From positions 1 to 51,921 of the forward strand of contig WOUQ01000014.1 of the NCBI GenBank assembly GCA_009772925.1: a stretch of DNA of 51,921 nt, written 5' to 3'. Below the pieces are notes generated by a model, which was not told the origin of the DNA, did no database searches, and saw only the letters and a list, made by a program, of their open reading frames with translations. The translations under genes were made by a program, and so were the position numbers. Shown piece by piece: positions 16,340 to 25,097 of the stretch. The stretch comes from a bacterium (GTDB taxonomy: Bacteria; Pseudomonadota; Gammaproteobacteria; Burkholderiales; Thiobacillaceae). The first letter of the stretch is position 1. Every line of letters begins with the position of its first letter.

Positions 16340-16602
16340 AATCTATAAGCTTTCGTTGATTTGCTAATTATCTGACATTTTAAGTCGGGTATTTACAGTT
16401 CCGAGTTGGATTATCCAGAACCTACCCGTTCGGGTAGGTCGAGGATACCCGAGTGAAGGACCCGGTTACCCCATCGGAATGATGGAAGGCTCGATTAGGG
16501 CTCACTAATATGCGATGACTGGACCGTGCGGTCTGAAGCCGGCGGCAAGGTGCTGTTAGTTGTGACGACACCCGTAGTTCAAGACTTCAAGGAGAAAGAC
16601 AG
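16340..16602. promoter_or_regulatory. Divergent control region of dsr operon and Cas6-like/RspA cluster
   Basis: This 263-bp noncoding region separates the two divergent operons. Its centre is a perfect inverted repeat, ACCTACCCG-TT-CGGGTAGGT at 16420-16439, a likely operator. Further GGGTA or TACCC words occur at about 16387, 16446 and 16464. The half next to the minus-strand gene is AT-rich (16340-16400). A TAATAT at 16506-16511 could be a -10 element for dsrA, without a clear -35. A strong AAGGAG ribosome site precedes dsrA. Confidence 0.6.
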
Positions 16603-17904
16603 ATGGCTAAGCAACAGTATAAAACGCCCAACCTGGACGATTTGGAGAAGGGTCCCTGGCCCTCTTTCGTCACCGGCCTGAAGCGCCTGGCCAACGAGAA
16701 CGACATGATGGTCGACCTCATGGGCCAGCTCGAAACCTCCTATGAGACCAAGTTCGGCTACTGGAAGGGCGGCACCGTCGGCGTGGTGGGCTACGGTGGC
16801 GGCGTCATCCCCCGCTTCACCGAACTGAAAAATTCCGACGGCACCCCCAAGTTCCCCGAGTCCGCCGAATTCCACACCCTGCGCATCCAGCCTCCCGCCG
16901 GCATGCACTACACCTCCGACCTGCTGCGCCAGATGTGCGACGCCTGGCTGGAGACCGGTGGTTCCGGTCTGATCGCCTTCCACGGCCAGTCCGGCGACAT
17001 CATGTTCCAGGGCATCAAGACCGAGGACGTGCAGCGTTCCTTCGACAAGTTCAACGAGATGGGCTTCGACCTCGGTGGCGCCGGTCCCGCCCTGCGCACC
17101 TCCATGTCCTGCGTCGGCGCCGCGCGTTGCGAGATGTCCTGCTATGACGAGGCCCGCGCCCTGCGCACCGTCATCAACAACAACCTGGACGACATGCACC
17201 GTCCGTCCCTGCCGTACAAGTTCAAGTTCAAGTTCTCCGGCTGCCCGAACGACTGCGTCAACGCCATCCAGCGTTCCGACATGGCCACCATCGGCACCTG
17301 GCGCGACAGCATGCGCGCGGACGAGAAGATCGCCCGTGAATGGATGGCTGCGCACAGCATGGAAGACCTGACCAACATGGTCGTTTCCATGTGTCCCACC
17401 CGCGCCATCCGCCTGGTGAAGAACGACGGCGCCGCCGCCGGCGAGGGCATCACCAAGGTGGCGGTGTCCGACGCCAACTGCCTGGAGATCGACAACCACA
17501 ACTGCGTGCGCTGCATGCACTGCCTGAACGTCATGCCCGGCGCCCTGCTTCCCGGCAAGGACAAGGGCGTCACCATCCTGGTCGGCGGCAAGGGTGTGCT
17601 GAAGATCGGCGCCACCATGGGTACCGTGGTGATCCCGTTCATGAAGATGGAGTCCGACGAGGACTTCGAGAAGCTGAACGAGCTGTCCCGCAACATCCTC
17701 GACTTCTTCGCCGAGAATGCCCTCGAGCACGAGCGTACCGGCGAGATGATCGATCGCATCGGCCTGGTCAACTTCCTGGAGGGCATCGGCCTCGAGGTGG
17801 ATGCCAACATGATCGTGCATCCCCGCAGCAACCCCTACGTGCGCATGGATGGCTGGGACGAGGAAGCCGAGAAGTGGTTCGAGCGCAAGCAGGCCGCGGC
17901 CTGA
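16603..17904 (+). CDS. dsrA: Reverse dissimilatory sulfite reductase, alpha subunit
   Basis: The 433-residue subunit pairs with DsrB to form the cytoplasmic siroheme/Fe-S reductase that in sulfur oxidisers runs in reverse, oxidising DsrC-bound sulfur to sulfite. Siroheme-[4Fe-4S] ligands are C170 and C176 in CVGAARCEMSC and C214/C218 in GCPNDC. The inserted ferredoxin domain begins at C293 with C301, C304 and C307 (CLEIDNHNCVRCMHC). Length and order match DsrA. It leads the dsr operon behind a good ribosome site; a strong hairpin separates it from dsrB. Oxidative type is inferred from the accompanying dsrL and dsrEFH. Confidence 0.97.
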   Translation: MAKQQYKTPNLDDLEKGPWPSFVTGLKRLANENDMMVDLMGQLETSYETKFGYWKGGTVGVVGYGGGVIPRFTELKNSDGTPKFPESAEFHTLRIQPPAGMHYTSDLLRQMCDAWLETGGSGLIAFHGQSGDIMFQGIKTEDVQRSFDKFNEMGFDLGGAGPALRTSMSCVGAARCEMSCYDEARALRTVINNNLDDMHRPSLPYKFKFKFSGCPNDCVNAIQRSDMATIGTWRDSMRADEKIAREWMAAHSMEDLTNMVVSMCPTRAIRLVKNDGAAAGEGITKVAVSDANCLEIDNHNCVRCMHCLNVMPGALLPGKDKGVTILVGGKGVLKIGATMGTVVIPFMKMESDEDFEKLNELSRNILDFFAENALEHERTGEMIDRIGLVNFLEGIGLEVDANMIVHPRSNPYVRMDGWDEEAEKWFERKQAAA

Positions 17905-17914
17905 TTCCGGTGTT

Positions 17915-17938
17915 CCGGCCCGCCTTCGCGCGGGCCGG
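17915..17938 (+). promoter_or_regulatory. Intercistronic hairpin between dsrA and dsrB
   Basis: A perfect 9-bp stem (CCGGCCCGC with GCGGGCCGG) and a 6-base loop begin 10 bp after the dsrA stop. No T-run follows, so it is more likely an mRNA stability or partial attenuation element than a terminator. Confidence 0.65.
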
Positions 17939-17979
17939 GGTAAAGCAAGGTTTTCGATCTCAATAGGTTGGAGATAAGC

Positions 17980-19053
17980 ATGGCTGAAAGAACTCACGAG
18001 ACCATCGAATCCGGCGCGCCGGACCCGATGCCCTACATGCACCCCGTCATGAAGAATAATTATGGGAAGTGGATCTACCACTCCCATCCCAAGCCGGGTG
18101 TGCTGTACCACCGCGCCGAGGGCGGCGCCGAAGTCTGGACCGTCAAGGCGGGCACCCAGCGCCAGATGGATCACTACACCGTGCGCAAGCTGGCCGACAT
18201 CGCCGACCAGTTCGCCGACGGCTTCGTGCGCTTCACCACCCGTTCCAACATCGAGTACATGGTCACCGACCAGTCCAAGGTCGAGCCCCTGATCAAGGCC
18301 CTTTCCGACAATGGCTTCCCGGTCGGCGGCACCGCCAACTCGGTGTCCATGATCGCCCACACCCAGGGCTGGCTGCACTGTGACATCCCCGGCACCGACG
18401 CCTCCGGCGTGGTGAAGGCGCTGATGGATGAGTTGTACGACGAATTCGTCAAGTGCGAGATGCCCAACCGGGTCAAGCTGTCCACCTCCTGCTGCGAGAT
18501 CAACTGCGGCGGCCAGGCCGACATCGCCATCATCGTCCAGCACACCAAGCCGCCGAAGATCAACCACGACCTGGTTGCCAACATCTGCGAGCGTCCCTCC
18601 GTCGTCGCCCGCTGTCCGGTGGCCGCCATCCGTCCCGCCCTGGTGAACGGGAAGCCCTCGCTGGAAGTGGACGAGAAGAAGTGCATCTGCTGCGGTGCCT
18701 GCTTCCCTCCCTGCCCGCCCATGCAGATCAACGACCCCGAGCATTCGAAGATCGCCATCTGGGTCGGCGGCAAGAACTCCAACGCCCGTTCGCGCCCCAC
18801 TTTCCACAAGCTGGTGGCCGCCGGCCTGCCCAACAACGCCCCGCGTTGGCCCGAAGTTGCCGAGGTGGTCATGAAGATCCTGGCCGTCTACAAGGCCGAT
18901 GGCCGTCCCTGGGAGCGCATGACCGACTGGATCGATCGTATCGGTTGGCCCGCGTTCTTCGAGAAGACCGGTCTGCCCTTCACCAAGTACCACATCGACA
19001 ACTGGCGTGGTGGTCGCAGCAGCCTGAACGCTTCCGCGCACATCCGCTTCTGA
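17980..19053 (+). CDS. dsrB: Reverse dissimilatory sulfite reductase, beta subunit
   Basis: The 357-residue beta subunit completes the alpha2beta2 DsrAB enzyme. Cluster ligands are visible in STSCCEINCGGQ (about residues 168-178) and CERPSVVARCPVAAI, followed by the ferredoxin insert KKCICCGACFPPCPPMQI. I chose ATG 17980, preceded by GGAG, over an in-frame TTG four codons upstream. Strong hairpins occur both before and after the gene. dsrE begins 66 bp downstream. Confidence 0.97.
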   Translation: MAERTHETIESGAPDPMPYMHPVMKNNYGKWIYHSHPKPGVLYHRAEGGAEVWTVKAGTQRQMDHYTVRKLADIADQFADGFVRFTTRSNIEYMVTDQSKVEPLIKALSDNGFPVGGTANSVSMIAHTQGWLHCDIPGTDASGVVKALMDELYDEFVKCEMPNRVKLSTSCCEINCGGQADIAIIVQHTKPPKINHDLVANICERPSVVARCPVAAIRPALVNGKPSLEVDEKKCICCGACFPPCPPMQINDPEHSKIAIWVGGKNSNARSRPTFHKLVAAGLPNNAPRWPEVAEVVMKILAVYKADGRPWERMTDWIDRIGWPAFFEKTGLPFTKYHIDNWRGGRSSLNASAHIRF

Positions 19054-19061
19054 TCCTTCAC

Positions 19062-19081
19062 GGCCCCGGCATGCCGGGGCC
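19062..19081 (+). promoter_or_regulatory. Intercistronic hairpin between dsrB and dsrE
   Basis: GGCCCCGGC-AT-GCCGGGGCC is a perfect palindrome starting eight bases after the dsrB stop. GGTTTTGTT follows, so it might cause partial termination, reducing expression of genes after dsrAB. Confidence 0.65.
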
Positions 19082-19119
19082 CGGAGGCGGTTTTGTTATT
19101 CGGAGATAGGGATATTTAA

Positions 19120-19479
19120 ATGAAGATCGGCATTATGGTTAGCGAAGGCCCGTATAACCATCAGGCGAGCGATACCGCGTATCTCTTCGCCCGTACGGCT
19201 ATCGAGAAGGGCCATAAAGTGCCTCGCGTGTTCTTTTATCACGACGGCGTCAACAACTCGACCAAGCTCACCGAGCCCCCCCAGGATGACCGTCACGTGG
19301 TCAACCGCTGGTCCAAGCTGGCGGAAGACCACGGCGTCGATCTGGTGGTGTGCGTCGCCGCCGGCATGCGCCGCGGCATCAAGGACGAGATTCTGGCTCC
19401 CGGATTCCGCATTTCCGGCCTGGGCCAGTTGGTGGAAGCCGGCATCCAGTGTGATCGCCTGGTGACCTTCGGCGATTAA
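19120..19479 (+). CDS. dsrE: Sulfur relay protein DsrE
   Basis: The 119-residue protein is the catalytic subunit of the DsrE2F2H2 hexamer, which passes persulfide sulfur to DsrC in sulfur oxidisers. The conserved active cysteine falls at C78 in DLVVCVAAGMRRG, the position known from characterised DsrE. It is homologous to TusD. A GGAGATAGGG ribosome site precedes the ATG. dsrF follows after ten bases. Confidence 0.95.
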   Translation: MKIGIMVSEGPYNHQASDTAYLFARTAIEKGHKVPRVFFYHDGVNNSTKLTEPPQDDRHVVNRWSKLAEDHGVDLVVCVAAGMRRGIKDEILAPGFRISGLGQLVEAGIQCDRLVTFGD

Positions 19480-19489
19480 GGGGAACGCA

Positions 19490-19888
19490 ATGAGCGACAT
19501 GATGGATGACATGGAAGGCGGCGAAGGCGTCGTCAAGAAATTCATGTTCGTCAACCGCAAGGCGCCGCACGGCACCGTTTACGCCCTGGAAGGCCTGGAA
19601 GTGGTGTTGATTTCCGCTGCCTTCGATCAGGACGTGAGCATGGTGTTCACCGACGATGGCGTGTACGAACTGATCAAGGGCATGAACACCAAGGGTATCG
19701 AGGTCAAGGACTTCTCCAAGACCTACCGCGCTCTCGAAGGCTACGACATCGAGAAACTATATGTCGAGAAAGCGTCCATGGACGCCCGCGGTCTTTCCGA
19801 GGACGACCTGATCGTGGATGTGACCGTGCTCGACAGCGCCGAGATGGCCAGCCTCATGGCTGAGCAGGACGTCGTCATCAGCTTCTGA
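19490..19888 (+). CDS. dsrF: Sulfur relay protein DsrF
   Basis: The 132-residue protein is the TusC-like structural subunit of DsrEFH. It shows KKFMFVNRKAPHGTVYALEGLEVVLISAAFDQDVSMVFTDDGVY, the usual DsrF core, after an acidic methionine-rich N-terminal leader (MSDMMDDMEGGEG). It contains no cysteine, as expected for the non-catalytic subunit. A GGGGAA ribosome site precedes the start. Confidence 0.94.
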   Translation: MSDMMDDMEGGEGVVKKFMFVNRKAPHGTVYALEGLEVVLISAAFDQDVSMVFTDDGVYELIKGMNTKGIEVKDFSKTYRALEGYDIEKLYVEKASMDARGLSEDDLIVDVTVLDSAEMASLMAEQDVVISF

Positions 19889-19899
19889 GGAAAACGAAC

Positions 19900-20199
19900 A
19901 TGCTGCATATCGTCAATAAGTCGGCCACCGAGCGGAACTCCCTGGAGAGCTGCCTGCGCATGGCCACCAAAGGTTCCGCAGTGTTGCTGATCGAGGATGC
20001 CGTTTATGCGGCGACCCAGGGCAACGAGGCGGCGGCGAAAATCCAGGCGGCCATGGCCGACCTTCAGCTTTATGCCCTGGGGCCCGACATGGAAGCGCGC
20101 GGCATGGCCGGGCGTGTTCTGGATGGGGTGAAACTGGTGGATTACGGCGGTTTTGTGGATCTGGTGACGGAACACAGCACCTGTCAGTCCTGGCTGTAA
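19900..20199 (+). CDS. dsrH: Sulfur relay protein DsrH
   Basis: The 99-residue TusB-like subunit completes the DsrEFH hexamer. It begins MLHIVNKSATERNSLESCLRMA with a conserved cysteine at C18, near the position of the DsrH active cysteine. The C-terminus DYGGFVDLVTEHSTCQSWL is typical. It is spaced 11 bp after dsrF and 25 bp before dsrC. Confidence 0.94.
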   Translation: MLHIVNKSATERNSLESCLRMATKGSAVLLIEDAVYAATQGNEAAAKIQAAMADLQLYALGPDMEARGMAGRVLDGVKLVDYGGFVDLVTEHSTCQSWL

Positions 20200-20224
20200 T
20201 TTTTGTTCTTTAAGGAGAAATGCT

Positions 20225-20560
20225 ATGCCTATGGTCGAAGTTGCTGGCAAGTCGTTCGAAGTCGATGAAGAGGGTTACCTGACCAATCTGGCCGACTGGA
20301 CTAGGGAAATCGGGGAATACCTGGCCAAGGATGAAAAGGTTGAGTTGACCGATAGCCACTGGGAAGTGATCAACTTCCTGCGCGAGTACTACGAGGAGTA
20401 TCAAATCGCTCCCGCCGTGCGCGTGCTGACCAAGGCTGTCGCCAAGAAGCTCGGTCCGGACAAGGGCAACAACAAGTATCTGTACGAACTGTTCCCCTAC
20501 GGTCCCGCCAAGCAGGCTTGCAAGATCGCCGGCCTGCCCAAGCCGACCGGCTGCATCTGA
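20225..20560 (+). CDS. dsrC: Sulfur carrier protein DsrC
   Basis: The 111-residue carrier has both redox cysteines of the flexible C-terminal arm, C99 and the penultimate C110 (KQACKIAGLPKPTGCI). These carry persulfide or trisulfide sulfur between DsrEFH, DsrAB and the DsrMKJOP complex. The YLYELFPYGPAKQ segment and TDSHWEVINFLREYYEEY helix are diagnostic. An AAGGAG site lies upstream. Contrast the cysteine-less paralogue at 15058-15390. Confidence 0.97.
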   Translation: MPMVEVAGKSFEVDEEGYLTNLADWTREIGEYLAKDEKVELTDSHWEVINFLREYYEEYQIAPAVRVLTKAVAKKLGPDKGNNKYLYELFPYGPAKQACKIAGLPKPTGCI

Positions 20561-20582
20561 TCGCTCTACGGAGCCGCATCAA

Positions 20583-20604
20583 CCCGGCGGGTGCGCCCGC
20601 CGGG
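20583..20604 (+). promoter_or_regulatory. Intercistronic hairpin between dsrC and dsrM
   Basis: CCCGGCGGG-TGCG-CCCGCCGGG is a perfect 9-bp stem with a 4-base loop, 22 bp after the dsrC stop and without a T-run. It could protect the upstream message and allow higher DsrC than membrane-complex levels. Confidence 0.65.
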
Positions 20605-20699
20605 CGCTGTTCGAAGGTGTTTGAGCCAGTGTGAATCCAGCCGCCCGGAAGCTTTTTTCGGCTCCGGTGAGGTGTTCTGCCCGACATGCAGAGGTGGGG

Positions 20700-21437
20700 A
20701 TGACTTCGTTGACGATTTTTTACTCGGTGCTGTTTTACATCGCCACTCTGGTGTTGCTTGGCGGAGTCGCCTATCGCATCTACGAGTATGCCCGTACGCC
20801 GGCTCCCCTGAATATTCCCACCACGCCCGCGCCCACCAGCAAGGGTGGCGTGGCGGTGCGCATGGCCCGTGAGGTCGTGCTGTTCGAATCCCTGTTCAAG
20901 TCCAACAAATGGATCTGGCTGTTCGGCTGGCTGTTCCATGTCGGCCTGGCTCTGGTCCTGTTGCGACATCTGCGCTATTTCCAGGAACCCGTATGGTTCT
21001 GGGTCGAGTTCATCCAGCCTTTCGGTAAATACGCCAGTTTTGCCATGGTCGCCGGCCTCGCCGGACTGTGGGCGCGCCGTTTCCTGGTGGACCGCGTGCG
21101 CTACATCTCCACCCCCTCCGATCACCTGATGCTGGCCCTGCTCATCGCCATCGGCCTGTCCGGCATGCTGATGACCTTCGTCGCGCATACCGACATCGTC
21201 GCCGTCAAGGCATTCATGCTCGGCCTGATGACCTTCAATTTCCATCCCATGCCCGCGGACCCGGTGTTGATGGCCCACCTGTTCCTGGTGGCGGTGCTGA
21301 TGATCATCTTCCCGGTAAGCAAGCTGCTGCACGCTCCGGGTATCTTCTTCAGCCCGACCCGCAATCAGGCCGACGATCCGCGTGAAACCCGCCATATCGC
21401 GCCCTGGGCCGCGGCCCTGGAACGCGACAGGGCCTGA
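20700..21437 (+). CDS. dsrM: DsrM, membrane cytochrome b subunit of DsrMKJOP
   Basis: The 245-residue NarI-like integral membrane protein binds b haem and exchanges electrons with the quinone pool for the DsrMKJOP complex. About six hydrophobic segments are visible, including TIFYSVLFYIATLVLLGGVAY at the N-terminus. Candidate haem-ligand histidines lie in GWLFHVGLALV and PVLMAHLFLVAV. ATG 20700 is preceded by GAGGTGGGG; the GTG at 20631 would add a soluble leader and is rejected. Confidence 0.93.
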   Translation: MTSLTIFYSVLFYIATLVLLGGVAYRIYEYARTPAPLNIPTTPAPTSKGGVAVRMAREVVLFESLFKSNKWIWLFGWLFHVGLALVLLRHLRYFQEPVWFWVEFIQPFGKYASFAMVAGLAGLWARRFLVDRVRYISTPSDHLMLALLIAIGLSGMLMTFVAHTDIVAVKAFMLGLMTFNFHPMPADPVLMAHLFLVAVLMIIFPVSKLLHAPGIFFSPTRNQADDPRETRHIAPWAAALERDRA

Positions 21438-21490
21438 GTCCGCCCGCTGACGCACGATGCGAACCGAGCTGAGAGAGATAAGGAGCTAAC

Positions 21491-23014
21491 GTGGCTGGTC
21501 CCGAGTTCGAAGTCCCCGCGCTGACCGAATACACGGAAGTCCCCAAGATCAAGGAGGGGGCGACCGCGCACCTGAAGTCCTTCATCGCCGCCGAGGCTTC
21601 CCAGTCCTACCTGGGCTATCCGCATCAGTTGCCCGCGGACTGGAAGGAACGCGTCCTCGATCGCATGGGCCAGGTGCTGGAGAAGTACCGCTCGGTGCGC
21701 GTGTTCATGGATGCCTGCGTGCATTGCGGCGCCTGCACCGACAAATGCCATTACTTCCTGGGTACCGCCGACCCCAACAACATGCCGGTGGCGCGCCAGG
21801 AACTGATGCGCAAGGTCTACCGCCGCTATTTCACCCTGCCGGGCAAGATCGCCCCCTGGCTGGTGGGCGCCGAGGACCTGACCGAGGACACCCTCAACAA
21901 GTGGTACAACTACTACCACCAGTGCTCCGAATGCCGGCGCTGCTCGGTCTACTGCCCCTATGGCATCGACACCGCCGAGATCACCATGGCCGGGCGCGAG
22001 ATCCTCAACCACGTGGGCATCGGCCAGAAGTATTCCAGCGAAATCCTGGTGAAGGTGCAGAAGATCGGCAATAACCTGGGCCTGCCCGGGCCGGCTCTGG
22101 AAGACACCCTGCTGGGTCTGGAGGAGGATATCGAGGCCGATACCGGCGTGCCGGTGAAGATGCCGCTGGACGTCGAAGGCGCCGAAATCCTGTTGGTCAC
22201 GCCCTCCGCCGATTTCTTCTCCGAACCCCACGTCGAGTCGCTGATCGGCTATGCCAAGGTGTTCCATGCCGCCGGCGCGTCCTGGACCCTGTCCAGCAAG
22301 GCGTCCGAGGCCGGTAATTTCGGCCTGTTCAACGGCAATTACGAAACCATGCGCGCCATCGCCATGCGCATCCGCGATGCCGCCCTGGAACTGGGCGTCA
22401 AGCGCATCATCGTCGGCGAGTGCGGGCACGCCTGGCGCGTGGCCTACGCCTTCTGGAACACCCTGACCGGCATCGGCTACGGCGGCGACGATCCCTTCTC
22501 CGTCGAACTGCAGAAGCGGCTCGACCCGCGTTACCCGCAGCCCATGCACATCTGCGAATACACCTGGGATCTCATCGAGAAGGGCGTGCTCAAGTTCGAC
22601 AAGTCCCTCAACGACGACCGCGTCATCACCTTCCACGATTCCTGCAACGTCGCGCGCGGTTCGCGCATGGGCACGGAACCGGGCGGCCAGTTCACCATTC
22701 CGCGCAACATCATCCGCGCGGTGGCCAACAACTACCAGGACATGGCGGCGGAAACCATCGGTGAATCCACCTTCTGCTGCGGTGGCGGCGGCGGCCTGCT
22801 GACCGACGACCTCATCGAGGTGCGGGTGAAGGGTGCGTTACCGCGCATGAATGCCTACAACAACGTGGTGCAGGGCCAGAGCGTCAACTTCCTGGCGCTC
22901 ATCTGCGCCATCTGCAAGGCGCAGTTCACCAAGGTTCTGCCTTATTACGGATTCGACCGCAACATGGTCGGTGGCGTGCACCAGCTCGTCGGCACGGCCA
23001 TCAAGCTGGATTGA
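21491..23014 (+). CDS. dsrK: DsrK, HdrD-like iron-sulfur subunit
   Basis: The 507-residue cytoplasmic subunit of DsrMKJOP resembles the catalytic subunit of heterodisulfide reductase. Two [4Fe-4S] ferredoxin motifs (CVHCGACTDKC, CSECRRCSVYCPYG) precede the CCG-type catalytic cluster elements HDSCNVARGSRM and TFCCGGGGGLLTDD. It is thought to interact with DsrC disulfide or trisulfide. It starts with GTG at 21491 behind an AAGGAG site. A long 107-bp gap with a hairpin follows before dsrL. Confidence 0.95.
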   Translation: MAGPEFEVPALTEYTEVPKIKEGATAHLKSFIAAEASQSYLGYPHQLPADWKERVLDRMGQVLEKYRSVRVFMDACVHCGACTDKCHYFLGTADPNNMPVARQELMRKVYRRYFTLPGKIAPWLVGAEDLTEDTLNKWYNYYHQCSECRRCSVYCPYGIDTAEITMAGREILNHVGIGQKYSSEILVKVQKIGNNLGLPGPALEDTLLGLEEDIEADTGVPVKMPLDVEGAEILLVTPSADFFSEPHVESLIGYAKVFHAAGASWTLSSKASEAGNFGLFNGNYETMRAIAMRIRDAALELGVKRIIVGECGHAWRVAYAFWNTLTGIGYGGDDPFSVELQKRLDPRYPQPMHICEYTWDLIEKGVLKFDKSLNDDRVITFHDSCNVARGSRMGTEPGGQFTIPRNIIRAVANNYQDMAAETIGESTFCCGGGGGLLTDDLIEVRVKGALPRMNAYNNVVQGQSVNFLALICAICKAQFTKVLPYYGFDRNMVGGVHQLVGTAIKLD

Positions 23015-23041
23015 TGTATCGATATTGACGCAACACATGGC

Positions 23042-23059
23042 GGCACGGGCTTCCGTGCC
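23042..23059 (+). promoter_or_regulatory. Intercistronic hairpin between dsrK and dsrL
   Basis: GGCACGG-GCTT-CCGTGCC, a perfect 7-bp stem, lies 27 bp after the dsrK stop in the 107-bp spacer. No T-run follows. Confidence 0.5.
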
Positions 23060-23121
23060 AACCCGAGTAGCAAAGTGGTTTGGCGCACGCGCCGCACGAA
23101 ATTGACGATAGGAGAGCGAAG

Positions 23122-25080
23122 ATGGCTGTCACATCCAAGGATGTCAAAAAAACCGAAGGTCTGACCTGGCGCCGTTACAAGGATGGCGAAACGGAAGAGA
23201 ACTATCGCCGTTCCCAGGAAATGATTTTCCAGGCCAGCTGGACGCACAAGTGCCCCGAGTACGTGCACTCCACCCCGCCTTGCCAGGGTTCCTGCCCCGC
23301 CGGCGAGGATATTCGCGGCTATCTCAACATCGTGCGCGGCATCGAGAAGCCCACCGGTGGTCAGAGCTGGCAGGAATACGCCTGGCGCCGGCTGACCAGC
23401 GCCAACCCCTTCCCCGCCGTCATGGGCCGGGTTTGTCCCGCCCCCTGCGAGTCCGGTTGCAACCGCAACATGGTGGAGGAGAACGTCGGCATCAATTCCG
23501 TCGAACACTTCCTGGGTAACTGGGCGCTGGACAACAACATGGCTTTCGCCAAGCCCGAGACCGAGTCCGGCAAGAAGATCGCCATCATCGGTGGCGGCCC
23601 CGCCGGTCTGGCCGCCGCCTACCAGCTGCGCCGCATGGGCCATGGCTGCACCATTTTCGACGACCACGCCGAACTCGGCGGCATGATGCGCTACGGCATC
23701 CCCGGCTTCCGCACCCCCCGTGAAGTGCTGGACGGCGAGATCAAGCGCATTCTCGACATGGGCGTGGAAACCCGCATGAACTGCCGCGTCGGCACCGACT
23801 TCCCCATGGAGCAGATCGAGAAGGACTTCGACGCCGTGCTGATCGCCCTGGGCGCCCAGGGTGGTCGCAGCCTGCCGGTGGACGGCGCCGACGCGCCCAA
23901 CTGCGTCACCGCCATGTCCTTCCTGCGGGCCTTCAACGAAGGCCGCCTGCAGCACGTGGGCGACCGGGTGGTGGTCATCGGCGGTGGCGACACCTCCATC
24001 GACGTGGCCACGGTCGCGCGCCGCCTCGGCAAGGTCACCAACGCCTCCAAGTCCGACCTGCCCGAGATGGTGCTGGCCGGCCATGCCGCCCATGATGTGG
24101 CTTCCATCGCTGCCCGCCAGGGTGTCGAGGTGGTGCTGATCTCCCGCGCCACCATCGACAAGATGGCCGCCAACAAGCACGAAGTGGAACAGGCCAAGTC
24201 CGAGGGTATCGAGATCATCGGCGGTGTCACCCCCGTCGCCGTGATCAAGGGCCCGGACGGTCGCGCCATCGCCCTGCGCGTGGCCGAGTTCGAGATGGTC
24301 GGCAACGAGACCAAGATCAAGGCAGGCACCGAGTACGACATCCATGGCGACCTCATCGTCTCCGCCATCGGCCAGGCCGTGGACTTTACCGGTCTGGAGA
24401 CGTTCAACAACAACAAGGGCCTGATCCGCGCCGACAAGAACTACCGCTTCCCCGGCAAGGAGAACGTGTTCATCGCCGGCGACGTCATCCGTCCGCACCT
24501 GCTGACCACCGCCATCGGCCATGCCCGCATCTGCGCCGAGGGCATCGACGTTTTCCTCAAGGGCGAGGAACAGGATCGCCGTCCCAAGGTGGATGTGGCG
24601 CATTGGGATCAAGTGCGCAAGTGGGTGGAATCCGGCCATGAGTACAAGGAGCATCACGGTCAGACCTGGGGTACCGACTCCTGGAAGGACACCCTGCACA
24701 ACTACGAGGATCGTTCCGGCCGTTACGTGATCCCCTCCACCGAGATGTTCCTTGGCCACTTCGTCAACGTGCCCCGCAATCAACGTGGCGTCACGGTGCT
24801 GGACAAGGATTCCGCCCTGGGCAACTTCGAGGACCGCCTGCACGCCCTGGACGAGAAGCAGACCGTGGCGGAAGCCAAGCGCTGCATGTCCTGCGGCCTC
24901 TGCTTCGAATGCGACAACTGCGTGGTGTACTGCCCGCAGACCGCCGTGTTCAAGGTGAAGAAGAAGGACAACCCCACCACCGGCCGCTACGTGGATACCG
25001 ACTATGCCAAATGCATCGGCTGCCACATCTGCGCCGATGTGTGCCCCACCGGCTACATCGTCATGGGTATGGGCGAGTAA
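23122..25080 (+). CDS. dsrL: DsrL, iron-sulfur flavoprotein NAD(P)H oxidoreductase
   Basis: The 652-residue cytoplasmic protein resembles the small subunit of glutamate synthase fused to ferredoxin. The N-terminal cysteine region (KCPEYVHSTPPCQGSCPAGED) is followed by an FAD fold (IIGGGPAGLAAAYQLRRMGHG, about residue 155), an NAD(P)H fold (VVIGGGDTSIDVATVARRLG), and two C-terminal [4Fe-4S] motifs (CMSCGLCFECDNC, CIGCHICADVCPTG). DsrL accepts electrons from DsrAB during sulfur oxidation, so it marks the oxidative type of pathway. ATG 23122 follows GGAGAG; the upstream start at 23080 is unsupported. Confidence 0.95.
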   Translation: MAVTSKDVKKTEGLTWRRYKDGETEENYRRSQEMIFQASWTHKCPEYVHSTPPCQGSCPAGEDIRGYLNIVRGIEKPTGGQSWQEYAWRRLTSANPFPAVMGRVCPAPCESGCNRNMVEENVGINSVEHFLGNWALDNNMAFAKPETESGKKIAIIGGGPAGLAAAYQLRRMGHGCTIFDDHAELGGMMRYGIPGFRTPREVLDGEIKRILDMGVETRMNCRVGTDFPMEQIEKDFDAVLIALGAQGGRSLPVDGADAPNCVTAMSFLRAFNEGRLQHVGDRVVVIGGGDTSIDVATVARRLGKVTNASKSDLPEMVLAGHAAHDVASIAARQGVEVVLISRATIDKMAANKHEVEQAKSEGIEIIGGVTPVAVIKGPDGRAIALRVAEFEMVGNETKIKAGTEYDIHGDLIVSAIGQAVDFTGLETFNNNKGLIRADKNYRFPGKENVFIAGDVIRPHLLTTAIGHARICAEGIDVFLKGEEQDRRPKVDVAHWDQVRKWVESGHEYKEHHGQTWGTDSWKDTLHNYEDRSGRYVIPSTEMFLGHFVNVPRNQRGVTVLDKDSALGNFEDRLHALDEKQTVAEAKRCMSCGLCFECDNCVVYCPQTAVFKVKKKDNPTTGRYVDTDYAKCIGCHICADVCPTGYIVMGMGE

Positions 25081-25097
25081 TCAGAAGGATGAACGGC

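Noticed and set aside
16579-19041. An 820-codon open frame on the minus strand opposite dsrA and dsrB
   Set aside because: It is a stop-free shadow caused by GC-rich codon use. The plus strand encodes clearly recognisable DsrA and DsrB, and the antisense product is low-complexity Gly/Val/His/Asp-rich.
22945-25026. A 693-codon minus-strand frame opposite dsrL
   Set aside because: dsrL on the plus strand has full cofactor motifs; the antisense frame shows no domain features.
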